From contig NZ_AWOR01000001.1 in assembly GCF_000761245.1 (NCBI RefSeq), positions 682,001-746,000 of the forward strand: a stretch of 64,000 nucleotides of DNA. The letters run 5' to 3'. Source of the stretch: Comamonas testosteroni. GTDB taxonomy: Bacteria > Pseudomonadota > Gammaproteobacteria > Burkholderiales > Burkholderiaceae_C. Below are positions 29,757 to 38,210 of this stretch, one piece after another. The stretch's first letter is position 1. The number at the start of each line of letters is the position of its first letter. The position numbers and the translations under genes were made by a program. The notes beneath the pieces are model-generated. The model did not search any database. It saw only the letters and a program-made list of their open reading frames with translations, and was not told where the DNA came from.

Positions 29757-30197
29757 TCAGCCTATATCGACCAGGGGAACGATCACCATCCAGCTGACCC
29801 CGAAGCGGTCGGTCACCATGCCAAAACGACGCGCAAAGAACGTGGTGTCCAGCGCCATCTGTACCTTGCCGCCCTCGCCGATGGCAGAAAAGATGCGGTC
29901 GGCCTCATTCTCGCTGGGCGCGGTGATGGACAGAGAAAAGCCTTTGAAGTCGGGCTTGCCGCCGTTCATGCCGTCAGATGCCATGATCTGCGTCTCACCG
30001 ATCTGGACATTGGCGTGCATGATTTTTTCGGGATCCATCTGGCCCGGGCCGCAGCCTTGCTGGCTCGATGACTCGGGCTGCGGCGGAGCATCCTTGTAGC
30101 GCATCAACATGGTGATCTCAGCCCCCAGAGCGGCCTGGTAGAAATCCAGGGCCTCTTCGCAGCGGCCATCGAAAAAGAGATAGGGCTGGATTTGCAT
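29757..30197 (-). CDS. VOC family protein (PhnB/glyoxalase-like)
   Basis: 146 residues with the PhnB-type start MQIQPYLFFDGRCEEALDFYQAALGAE and the core HANVQIGETQIMASDG. A single vicinal-oxygen-chelate domain of this group usually acts as a dimer; members include demethylmenaquinone methyltransferase-like and resistance proteins, but most have no known function. ATG 30197 has GAGGAG upstream. It sits between the permease and the hydrolase of the ABC operon, where it is not usual. Confidence 0.88.
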   Translation of the reverse strand: MQIQPYLFFDGRCEEALDFYQAALGAEITMLMRYKDAPPQPESSSQQGCGPGQMDPEKIMHANVQIGETQIMASDGMNGGKPDFKGFSLSITAPSENEADRIFSAIGEGGKVQMALDTTFFARRFGMVTDRFGVSWMVIVPLVDIG

Positions 30198-30284
30198 ACG
30201 AACTCCTCGCAGCGGTGAAGATTTCATTGTGCGCCGCGCCATGGCTCAATCATGTGAAAAACGCTGACAGGGTTGCAGGTATAG

Positions 30285-32933
30285 CTACCAGTCCTCCTTG
30301 ACGGCCAGCACCGCGTCGGCACTGGCGGCCCGGCGCCCGGCCAGCCACGCGGTGATGACGCCGGCCAGTATCACGGCAGCGCCCAGCGCCAGCAGGCGCA
30401 GCAGAGGCAGGCGCAGCTCCATGGTCCAGTGAAAGCTCTGCGGATTGACCACATGCACCAGGATCACGGCCACGCCCAGGCCCAGCAGTGTGCCCGCGAT
30501 GGTGCCCAGCATGGTCCAGGCCAGACCCTCGGCGGCAACCACGCTCAGCACATTGCGGCGCGTCAGGCCCAGATGGGCCAGCAGCCCGAACTCCTTGCGC
30601 CTTGCCAGCACCTGGGCGCTGAAGCTGGCGGCAATGCCGAACAGGCCTATGCCTATGGCCACGGCCTGCAGCCAGTAGGTGACGGCAAAGCTTCGATCGA
30701 AAATGCGCAAGGAACGCTCGCGCAGAGCCTGGCTGCTGACAAACTCCAGCGCCGGCGGTGGCTGCCCCGGCGTGCCGAGGGCCTGCTCTATCGCTGCTTG
30801 CAGATCGGTGCCAGACAGCTGGCTTTGGGTCTCTGGCCAGATGGCGATCTCGCTGATCTGAGCTGCATTGCCTGCATGACCCACCAGCGCCAGGTAGTCC
30901 TTCCAGTCCAGGGCCACGGCACCGAACTGACGCACATAGTCGCGCCACACGGATGCTATGTAAAAGGAAGCTGCTGGCGCTTGGTGGTCCTGGGTTTGAA
31001 GGCTGAAGGCCTTGGAAAGCAGCGGCCAGCTGTCACCGGGCTTCAAACCATAGAGCTGGGCCACGGCTTCGCTGATGTGCACGGCAATGCCTGGGCCCGT
31101 CTGATGGATTGGGCCCTCCACCCAGGGCAGCTGCATGGCCTGCTCACCTTGAAGCGGGCGAATCAGCAGACTCAGGGCCGGGCGTTCGGGGCTGAGTACC
31201 AGCTGGCTGCTGCGCATGGCCTGGGCTCGTTCTATGCCGGGTAGCTGCTCCAGGCGCTGCGCCGCATCGGCCGGCAGCAGGGCTGCATCCGCGCGGCTGG
31301 AGCCACCGGCGGCGCGTACATACAGGGGAGCAGGCAACACGGCGTCCAGCCACTCCATCATGCTGCCGCGAAAGCTGGTGACCATCACCGTCAGGGCCAC
31401 GGCCAGGCTCAGGCTGGCCACCACACCGCCCACGGCCACGGTAGTGGCGTGGCGCATGCGCCGCGCGCGCTCCAGCGCCAGCATGGCCAGCGGCTGGCGC
31501 GAGAAGGCGTTGGGCACCAGTCCAAGCACCGCACCCAGCAGCCAGGGCAGGGCTGCCATGCCGCCCAGCAACAGCAGGCCCACGGCCATATAGGCGGCCA
31601 GAGGGACACCTGCTACCGGCGGCATAAAGGCCAGCACCAGGCTGGCTCCAAGTAGCGCCACAGCGGGCCACAGGCGTGGGGCTCTCTCATGCGTGCTGCC
31701 CAGTCCCTTGAGTGTGGCCGCAGGCGGCAGATCCATGGCAGCGCGTGCCGGCCACCAGGCCCCGGCCAGCGTGGCGGCAAGGCCCAGCAGACCAAAGACC
31801 AGCGCCGCGCCAGGACTCCAGTGCAGGGCTGGCTGCACGCCGGCAAAGAATCCGCCGCCCAGATCGCCACCCAGCACCTGCAGTGCCAGCCAGGCCAGCG
31901 CCGTACCCAGCGCAATGCCGGCCAGGCTGCCCAGAGTCCCCAGAGCCAGCGCTTCCAGCAGCACCAGCGCCATGCGCTGGCGTGGCGTGGCCCCAAGCAC
32001 GGCCAGCAGCGCAAACTGCGGCGCGCGCTGGGCCACGCTGAGCGCCAGCACCGAGAACACCAGAAACGCTCCCGTGAACAAGGCCACCAGCGCCAGCACA
32101 GTGAGGTTGACGCGATAGGCGCGCGACATCTCGCCCACGCGCTGCTGATCGTCGCTGGGCTGCTGGATCAGTATCTGGTCTTGCCAGGCCGCCACTGCGT
32201 GCAGGGCGGTGCTTACCTGGCTGCGGCTGGCGCTGTCGGTGAGCAAAAGGTCAAGCCGGTCGATGCGGTCAAACAGGCCGATCTTTTGCTGCAGTGCGGC
32301 AATGTCCATGACCGCGACCGGTGCGCCGCTGGCGGCGACGGTGCCCGCAATGCGCAACTGCTGGGCCTGGCCGTTGAGCAGCCATTGCACGGGGGCGTTG
32401 ACGGCTTGTTCAGGACTCAGTCTCAGGGCCTGCAAGGCGGCGGCATTGAGAAACACGGCGTCGGGTGCAAACAGATCCAGCCGGTCGCCGCCTTCGAACA
32501 GGCGCGGCATCAATGCCGGGGCGACAGGGGCGAGCTTGAGGGCATCGCTGCCGAGCACGCGCAAGCTCACGCCTTGCGCCGCCCCTTGCGTGCTGCGCGT
32601 CTGCAGATCTGCAGTGCTGCCGGGCAGCAATACCGTGGTTTCGACCCAGGGCACGGCGCTGGCCACGCCCCGGGCCTGCGCCACCTGCGCATAGAGTGCC
32701 AGCGGCAGGCCGCCCTGCATGGCGTGCAGCTGCAGATCGGGCTGGCCGTTGACGCTGCGCACCGCCCTGGAGAATTCGTCCAGCGCCGACTGGTTGATCA
32801 CATGGACGGCAAAGCCCAGCGCCACGCCGAGCATGATGGCAATCAGCGCCGTGGCCGTGCGCCAGGGATGCTGGCGCAGCTCCTGCCAGGAGAAGCTGGT
32901 CAGCAGCAGAAGAAGCGGAGGGCGTGAAGTCAC
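30285..32933 (-). CDS. ABC transporter permease with two FtsX domains (MacB/LolE-like)
   Basis: 882 residues. An N-terminal helix (WRTATALIAIMLGVALGFAVHVI) is followed by a large periplasmic domain. A first FtsX block (about 280-400), a four-helix middle, a second periplasmic domain and a second FtsX block near the C-terminus follow. ALARRKEFGLLAHLGLTRRNVLSVVAAEGL is the typical FtsX cytoplasmic loop. Such permeases move lipids, lipoproteins or peptides by mechanotransmission rather than import. The start overlaps the ATPase stop. Confidence 0.92.
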   Translation of the reverse strand: MTSRPPLLLLLTSFSWQELRQHPWRTATALIAIMLGVALGFAVHVINQSALDEFSRAVRSVNGQPDLQLHAMQGGLPLALYAQVAQARGVASAVPWVETTVLLPGSTADLQTRSTQGAAQGVSLRVLGSDALKLAPVAPALMPRLFEGGDRLDLFAPDAVFLNAAALQALRLSPEQAVNAPVQWLLNGQAQQLRIAGTVAASGAPVAVMDIAALQQKIGLFDRIDRLDLLLTDSASRSQVSTALHAVAAWQDQILIQQPSDDQQRVGEMSRAYRVNLTVLALVALFTGAFLVFSVLALSVAQRAPQFALLAVLGATPRQRMALVLLEALALGTLGSLAGIALGTALAWLALQVLGGDLGGGFFAGVQPALHWSPGAALVFGLLGLAATLAGAWWPARAAMDLPPAATLKGLGSTHERAPRLWPAVALLGASLVLAFMPPVAGVPLAAYMAVGLLLLGGMAALPWLLGAVLGLVPNAFSRQPLAMLALERARRMRHATTVAVGGVVASLSLAVALTVMVTSFRGSMMEWLDAVLPAPLYVRAAGGSSRADAALLPADAAQRLEQLPGIERAQAMRSSQLVLSPERPALSLLIRPLQGEQAMQLPWVEGPIHQTGPGIAVHISEAVAQLYGLKPGDSWPLLSKAFSLQTQDHQAPAASFYIASVWRDYVRQFGAVALDWKDYLALVGHAGNAAQISEIAIWPETQSQLSGTDLQAAIEQALGTPGQPPPALEFVSSQALRERSLRIFDRSFAVTYWLQAVAIGIGLFGIAASFSAQVLARRKEFGLLAHLGLTRRNVLSVVAAEGLAWTMLGTIAGTLLGLGVAVILVHVVNPQSFHWTMELRLPLLRLLALGAAVILAGVITAWLAGRRAASADAVLAVKEDW

Positions 32934-33664
32934 AGGCCTAGGGTGGTTTGCTGGGATGTGGATAGTTCGGCCTGCATGCCGTCTGCCGTCAGGCGCAGCA
33001 CGCGGTCGGCTCGTCTGGCCGCTTCTGCGGAATGGGTGACCAGTACCAGCGCCGTGCCGTTGTCGCGGGTTTGCTGCAGCAGCAAATCCATGATCTGCTG
33101 GGCAGTGGAGGGGTCGAGATTGCCCGTGGGCTCGTCGGCCAGCAGCAGAGGCGGTGAATGCACCAGGGCACGCGCAATGGCCACGCGCTGCAGCTGGCCG
33201 CCGCTGAGCTGCTGGGGCAGGCGCTGGCCCAGACCCGCGAGTCCCACGGCCTGCAGCACCTGCTGCACGCGCTGTTGACCCTGGCCGTCCATGCGGCCCA
33301 GCAGCATCAGCGGCAGTGCAATGTTCTGTGCCACATCGAGATGGGGCAGCACATGAAAGGCCTGGAACACAAAGCCCAGATGCGCGCGCCGCCAGATGGC
33401 GCGCCGGGCTTCATCGAGCGTGGACAGATCCGTGCCGCTGTGCAGAATCCGGCCTTGCTGCCAGCTGTCCAGCCCGGCCAGACAGTTGAGAAAGGTGGAC
33501 TTGCCCACGCCGGAGTTGCCGACGATGGCGACAAATTCGCCGGCCGCGATCTCGCAGCTCACCTGGGCGAAGACCGTGGTCTGGGAGTCGCCCTCGCCAT
33601 AGCGTTTGGCAAGATCGCTGACCTGCAGCAGCGGATGGGCGTGGGATGAGTCGGTGGCAGCCAT
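32930..33664 (-). CDS. ABC transporter ATPase (LolD/MacB type)
   Basis: 244 residues. Walker A is GNSGVGKS, the signature is LSGGQLQRVAIARAL, Walker B is PLLLADEPTGNLD and the switch histidine lies in LVTHSAEAARRADR. The sequence groups with LolD/MacB-type ATPases that serve FtsX permeases, in keeping with the overlapping downstream permease gene. It is the first gene of the leftward operon, whose promoter must lie at the edge of the island to the right. Confidence 0.93.
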   Translation of the reverse strand: MAATDSSHAHPLLQVSDLAKRYGEGDSQTTVFAQVSCEIAAGEFVAIVGNSGVGKSTFLNCLAGLDSWQQGRILHSGTDLSTLDEARRAIWRRAHLGFVFQAFHVLPHLDVAQNIALPLMLLGRMDGQGQQRVQQVLQAVGLAGLGQRLPQQLSGGQLQRVAIARALVHSPPLLLADEPTGNLDPSTAQQIMDLLLQQTRDNGTALVLVTHSAEAARRADRVLRLTADGMQAELSTSQQTTLGL

Positions 33665-34081
33665 GCAGCGATCTTAACGATGGGCGCTGCTGCGGCAGCT
33701 CCTTAGCCTGCAGCCTGCTGTGCTGCGTCAATAGCCGCCATGGCAGCATCCAGCAGTTGCTGCTGGGCGCCTAGTGCATCGCAGGCAATGGCATGTCGCT
33801 TGGCTTGTGCTCCGCTCAAAGGCGTCTCCTGCCAAGGTGAACAAAATCTGTTGTCGTTGATCTTGAGGTGTTTCCACTGGTCTTGGTGCGCCAGATTAAG
33901 GGGGAGCGTCAGAACAGGGCACAGCCTGCGGTGGTTTTGCCTTTCAAGGTAGGCACGATTCTCAGTCGTTGCTGGCTATGCTGGGGACCTGTTGCTCGAT
34001 ATGGCTAGCAGCTTAGGCGGCTTGGGGGGTGATCCGATATTTTGATGCAGCAATCTTTTCTCCTGAATGGAAGCACGGGCT
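33665..34081. other. island left junction: non-coding stretch with relic sequences
   Basis: Apart from the decayed miaA and sulfatase fragments (33703-33892), I see no gene here. The rest, 33893-34081, matches nothing I recognise and leads into the dead transposase. The promoter of the leftward ABC ATPase gene would have to lie within or beside the relics. Confidence 0.6.
33703..33892 (-). pseudogene. decayed second copy of the miaA 3' end plus a sulfatase fragment
   Basis: 33703-33797 reads on the minus strand as [17 protein letters not shown], then [14 protein letters not shown] and a stop. This is the last 31 codons of miaA with three amino-acid differences from the intact gene at 45037-45131, and about 93% identity at the base level by eye. 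33838-33892 matches the intact sulfatase gene near 46362-46417: 18 bases are identical (GTTGTCGTTGATCTTGAG) and WK-LKINDN can be read, with a one-base indel. The 1.2 kb between these two points in the intact locus is missing here. Confidence 0.85.
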
Positions 34082-34899
34082 ATGGGCCAGTTTCTAGACG
34101 GGAACGCCACAACGACAGAGGCGATCCTTCGAGCGATGCAACAGAGTCAAGAGAGCTCGAGAGCGCTTCCCGTACGCTATGACATTAATCAGAAGACGGT
34201 GGCGAATTGGAGGAAACGGGCTTCGGTCGCCGATCTGCCAACAGGGCCGAGGCAGCCGCGCTCCGCTGCTTTGTTTGTTGAGGATGAAGCGGTGGGCTTC
34301 GCCTTCGCTGGCATACCAAGCTGCCACTGTTTACGAACTGCAGCCGGCCATCTCGCATCTGGTGCGCTCGCTGCTGCACCGCTGCCTGCAGCGGCACGGT
34401 ATCTCGCGGCTGCACCGAGCTGAAGGGCGACAAGCCGACCAAGAAGCAGTTCAAGAGCTACCCCATTAGCTACTTCCGTGTCGACATTGCAGAGCTGCAG
34501 ACTACCGATGGCAGGCTCTATCTCATCGTGGCCATCGACAGGACGTCCAGGTTCGCGGTCACCGAACTCCAACCCTCGGCTTACAAGATGTTCGGTCGAG
34601 TTTGCGAGAAACGCGGCATCGAACATCGCCTCACCAAGTTCAAGCATCCATAGTCCAATGGGCCGGTCGGGCAGATGAATCGGGCCATCAAGGAAGCCAT
34701 CGTCAAGTGTGTCCACTATGACGATCACGCGCCGGTGCTGCAGCACCTTGCTAACTTTATCGATACCTACAACTTCATCCGCAGACTTAAGACCTTCGAG
34801 GGTTTGACGCCCCATAAATTCATCTGCAAACAATGGATATCCGAGCCTGAACGGTTAAGGATGGAGCCAATCCATCGAATGCTGGGACTAAACACCTAG
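34082..34899 (+). pseudogene. broken IS481-family transposase
   Basis: Family-like text runs through three frames: MGQFLDGNATTTEAILRAMQ (helix-turn-helix part), then YELQPAISHLVRSLLHRC, then KSYPISYFRVDIAELQTTDG (first catalytic Asp) to LGLNT at the usual C-terminus. There are two frameshifts (about 34300 and 34420). An internal gap after TELQPSAYKM removes the segment that normally holds the second Asp. A TAG at about 34650 replaces the usual Trp in PWTNG. The VER with the catalytic Glu is also lost before MNR. No inverted ends were found. It cannot be active. Confidence 0.85.
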
Positions 34900-34934
34900 T
34901 CAGGTCAGGCTGCGAGTTAAGGCCGCGCAAAGGG

Positions 34935-35825
34935 TCAGTTTGCGGCGATCATGGATTGGATGAAGCGCAGGCAGGCGGGCGAAAGGGTACGGCCAATGCG
35001 GGTCACAATGCCAACTGACCTGGACACTGAGGGCTGGGCCAGGGGGATGGAGGCCATGTCGCTCATATCGGCCAGGCCCAGGGAGAAACGGGGTAAAACG
35101 GTAACGCCAAAGCCGGCTTTGATCAGGGCGCAGCAGGTAGCGACGCTGGCTGCTTCTATGACAGGTTGCAGCTTGATTCGCTTGCGAATGAGCACGGGAT
35201 CCACAATGCCTCTAATACTGCTGCCGGCTTGGACTGTTAGATAGTCGCGCTCCGCAAGAGCCGTCCATGGCAGGCTTTGCTCACGGGCTAGGGGATCGCT
35301 CTTGCGGCAGACCAGCACCATGGGGTCATTGTGCAAATGCTGGTATTTGAGACGCTGGTCCTCGGCGGGCTGAGTGCACAGGCCGAAATCGGCGCGCCCC
35401 TCCTCAATGGCCGCGAGCAAGGGCTCGGCAGGCAGCTCCAGCAGTTTGAACTCCACCAGAGGAAACTCGCGCCTGAAGCCGGCAATGGGCTTGGGTAGTA
35501 GCGTCACGCTTGCCGAGGGCAGGGCGGCCACGGTGATCAGGCCGCGATGGCCTTGCATGAAGTGCCCCAGCTCGCTCAAGGCGCTATCAAAGTCTTGGAG
35601 CACTCTGCGGGCAATGTGCAGCAACTCCTGGCCCGCTGCGGTAATTGTCACGCTGCGCGTGTCCCGGTCGAACAGGCGAGTGCCCAGAGCCTCTTCGGCC
35701 AGGCGCAGTGTGCGGCTTAGCGCAGGCTGGGAAATATCGAGCTGCCGCGCTGCCGCGCGAAAGCTGCCGGCGTCCGCTATGCGAACCACGGCCTCGAGTT
35801 GCTGAAGACTGAGATTGAGGCGCAT
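34935..35825 (-). CDS. LysR family transcriptional regulator
   Basis: 296 residues. The N-terminal winged helix-turn-helix is at about 5-65 (LQQLEAVVRIADAGSFRAAARQLDISQPALSRTL). The effector-binding domain begins near residue 92 with GLITVAALPSASVTLLP. It is transcribed divergently from the CoA-transferase/hydratase cluster, the standard layout for a LysR activator of a catabolic operon, so it probably senses the pathway substrate or a CoA ester. Confidence 0.92.
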   Translation of the reverse strand: MRLNLSLQQLEAVVRIADAGSFRAAARQLDISQPALSRTLRLAEEALGTRLFDRDTRSVTITAAGQELLHIARRVLQDFDSALSELGHFMQGHRGLITVAALPSASVTLLPKPIAGFRREFPLVEFKLLELPAEPLLAAIEEGRADFGLCTQPAEDQRLKYQHLHNDPMVLVCRKSDPLAREQSLPWTALAERDYLTVQAGSSIRGIVDPVLIRKRIKLQPVIEAASVATCCALIKAGFGVTVLPRFSLGLADMSDMASIPLAQPSVSRSVGIVTRIGRTLSPACLRFIQSMIAAN

Positions 35826-35976
35826 ATCGCTGGTTTTCGAAGGTGTTCACTGTCCTGGATTGATCCAATAAATTTATCACAGATAGAAGATTGAACGCAT
35901 TTCAATATAGGTGAGAGCTGACTAGACTGGCTGCGGACATGGATGGCGAACAGAAGTTCGGGCAAGGAGTACAGCA
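35826..35976. promoter_or_regulatory. divergent control region between the LysR gene and the catabolic cluster
   Basis: 151 bases, A/T-richer than the genes. A perfect 10-base palindrome ATAAATTTAT lies at 35868-35877, roughly 40 bases from the LysR start and 100 from the CoA-transferase start. It is a plausible LysR recognition core. Promoter elements cannot be fixed by eye. Confidence 0.4.
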
Positions 35977-37152
35977 ATGGCAGGGCCGCTTCAAGGACTA
36001 AAGGTTATCGAGCTTGGTCAGGTCTTGGCCGGCCCTTTTGCGGGGGCGATTTTTGCGGATCTCGGGGCCGAGGTAATCAAGATCGAGCGCCTTGAAGGCG
36101 GCGATGACGGGCGCTGCATGGGGGCGGAGTTCCGCCATGGCGATGCGCTGAACTTTCATGTCTTCAACCGGGGAAAGCATTCCGTGGCGCTGGATTTGCG
36201 CGTTTCCCAGGGGCTTGATGCCTTTCACACGTTGGTGGCCGAGGCCGATGTGCTGATCCACAATCTGCGCCCCGACGTGCCCAGGGCCCTGGGCATAGAC
36301 GCGGCATCGCTAGGTGTCCGCTATCCCAGGCTGATCTATGGCGAGATCTCGGCTTTCGGCCACCGCGGCCCCATGGCCGACAGGCCTGGATACGAGCCAC
36401 TGATCCAGGCCTTCAGCGGACTCTCCAGCATGAACGGCGGCCCGGACGATCCGCCGCTGCGTGCCGGCGCCTCCCTGTGCGACCAGGGCAGCGGCATGTG
36501 GCTGGTGATAGGCGTGTTGTCCATGCTGCATCAACGAGGGCGGTCCGGCCGTGGCGGTCTGCTACAGACCTCGCTGCTGGAGACTGCCCTGGCCTGGGCT
36601 GCACAAAAAAGCGATGCCTTCGTCAACGAGGGCCGGCTGCCGCTGCGTCACCGGTCCGGCCATCCGGGTTTTGTGCCTTACGAAGCTTTCGAGACGGCTG
36701 ATGGCCCGCTGCTGATTTGCTGCGGCAACGACCGCCTGTTTGCCAAGTTGGCCCAGGTTCTAGGTCAGGAGCAATGGCTGCAGGATGCGCGCTTTGAGAG
36801 CAATCGCGCCAGGCTGGAAAACAAGCAGGCTTTGCTGGCCGAGCTGGAGCCTCTGCTGCACACGCGCTCTAGGGCTAAATGGGTGGAGAGCTTCGAGGCG
36901 GTTGGCGTGCCATGCGCGCCTATACACAGCTTGCCGCAGGCCTTGGCCACGGAGCAGGTCCGCATGCAGGAGATGCTGCTGTCCGTGCCCGGCGAGGGCT
37001 TCAGCCTGACGGGCATGCCTTTGTCTTTCGACGGGTACCGGCCAGCCATCGCTGCCGCAGCCCCCCGGCTCGGCGAGCACAACAGCCGCCACGGGATTAC
37101 CGCGCTGGCTGCCCAAGCTTCAGGTATCCGCAACAAAAAGGAGACGTCATGA
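35977..37152 (+). CDS. CaiB/BaiF family CoA-transferase (family III), island copy 1
   Basis: 391 residues, full length for the family. The N-terminal VIELGQVLAGPFAGAIFADLGAEVIKIE is characteristic. The catalytic aspartate that forms the acyl-anhydride in this family is Asp169 in LRAGASLCDQGSGM, the same number as in formyl-CoA transferase. It moves CoA between organic acids, activating the substrate without ATP. It is first in the island operon. Its TGA overlaps the next ATG. AGG and ATA codons recur, unlike in the nuo genes. Confidence 0.92.
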   Translation: MAGPLQGLKVIELGQVLAGPFAGAIFADLGAEVIKIERLEGGDDGRCMGAEFRHGDALNFHVFNRGKHSVALDLRVSQGLDAFHTLVAEADVLIHNLRPDVPRALGIDAASLGVRYPRLIYGEISAFGHRGPMADRPGYEPLIQAFSGLSSMNGGPDDPPLRAGASLCDQGSGMWLVIGVLSMLHQRGRSGRGGLLQTSLLETALAWAAQKSDAFVNEGRLPLRHRSGHPGFVPYEAFETADGPLLICCGNDRLFAKLAQVLGQEQWLQDARFESNRARLENKQALLAELEPLLHTRSRAKWVESFEAVGVPCAPIHSLPQALATEQVRMQEMLLSVPGEGFSLTGMPLSFDGYRPAIAAAAPRLGEHNSRHGITALAAQASGIRNKKETS

Positions 37153-38129
37153 TCAATTCCCTTTGGCGTATTGCTGCGCTGTGCGCGAGCGCGATGGCAG
37201 CTCTTGTACCTGCGCAGGCTCAGGAAGCGGCCCAAGCATTTCCAAGAAAGCCTATTACCCTGGTCGTGCCCTTTTCCCCAGGCAGCGGAACAGACCAGCA
37301 GGCGCGCGTGCTGGCCCAGGCGCTTAGCGAGGACACCGGGCAGCCCGTGCTGGTGGAAAACCGCGCAGGCGCCAGCGGCTTCATCGCTGCCCAGCATGTG
37401 GCCAAGGCCACCGCCGATGGTTATACGGTGCTGATCACGACCAACACCACGCAGGCGGCGAACGAGTTTTTGTTCAAGAAGCTGCCTTACGACCCGGTAG
37501 CCGACTTTGCCCCGGTCGGTCTGTTGTCCAAGGGCCAGATGCTGCTGCTGGTACGCCAGGACTCGCCTTATAAAACCCTGGCCGATCTGATTGCCACGGC
37601 GCAAAAGCATCCGGGCAAGCTCAACTTCGGCAGTGGCTCTTCGTCAAGCCGTGTGGCGGGCGAGCTACTCAAGCAGCTGGCGGGCCTGGACATGGTGGAT
37701 GTGGCCTACAAGAGCAATCCCATGGCGATTACTGATCTCATGGGTGGGCAGCTTGATTTCATGTTTGCCGATGCACCAACAGCCCTTCCCCAGGTCGAGG
37801 GCGGCAGGTTGCGCGCGCTGGCGGCAAGCGGCAGCCAAAGGCTTGGTGCCGCACCGCAGATTCCCACGCTGGACGAGTCGGGAGTCAAGGGCTATGAGAT
37901 GACGTACTGGACCGGGGCCTACCTGCCCGCGGCCACGCCCAGGCCTCTGGTGGAGAGGCTCAACCAGTTGCTGGCCAAGGCTTCGGCCTCGGCCGAGGTC
38001 AAGAGCTTTCAGCTCAAGGCCAGCGGCGAGACCGCCTTGAGCAGCCCCGAGGGGCTGGCCAGATTCCAGGCCGCGGAGTCCCGCAAGTGGGGACGCATTA
38101 TTCGAGAGGCAGGCATCAAGCCCGAATAA
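37149..38129 (+). CDS. Bug/TctC-type periplasmic receptor, island copy 1
   Basis: 326 residues. A signal peptide ends at about AQAQEA. The mature part has the Bug hallmarks FPRKPITLVVPFSPGSGTDQQAR near the N-terminus, KLPYDPVADFAPV and DLMGGQLDFMFAD. Bug proteins bind carboxylates and similar acids in the periplasm. The tripartite TctA/TctB membrane partners are not encoded nearby, so it may work with a distant transporter or as a sensor. It overlaps the preceding CoA-transferase, hinting that it binds that enzyme's substrate. Confidence 0.92.
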   Translation: MINSLWRIAALCASAMAALVPAQAQEAAQAFPRKPITLVVPFSPGSGTDQQARVLAQALSEDTGQPVLVENRAGASGFIAAQHVAKATADGYTVLITTNTTQAANEFLFKKLPYDPVADFAPVGLLSKGQMLLLVRQDSPYKTLADLIATAQKHPGKLNFGSGSSSSRVAGELLKQLAGLDMVDVAYKSNPMAITDLMGGQLDFMFADAPTALPQVEGGRLRALAASGSQRLGAAPQIPTLDESGVKGYEMTYWTGAYLPAATPRPLVERLNQLLAKASASAEVKSFQLKASGETALSSPEGLARFQAAESRKWGRIIREAGIKPE

Positions 38130-38210
38130 CAAAGGCCTTGCACGCACCCGACCCACAGAGCGTACGGGTCGAAAAACAAGGGCTCATCTACAAAAATCCA
38201 AGGAGACAAA

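Noticed and set aside
34675-34899. 75-codon frame as an independent gene
   Set aside because: It is the C-terminal remnant of the broken IS481-type transposase.
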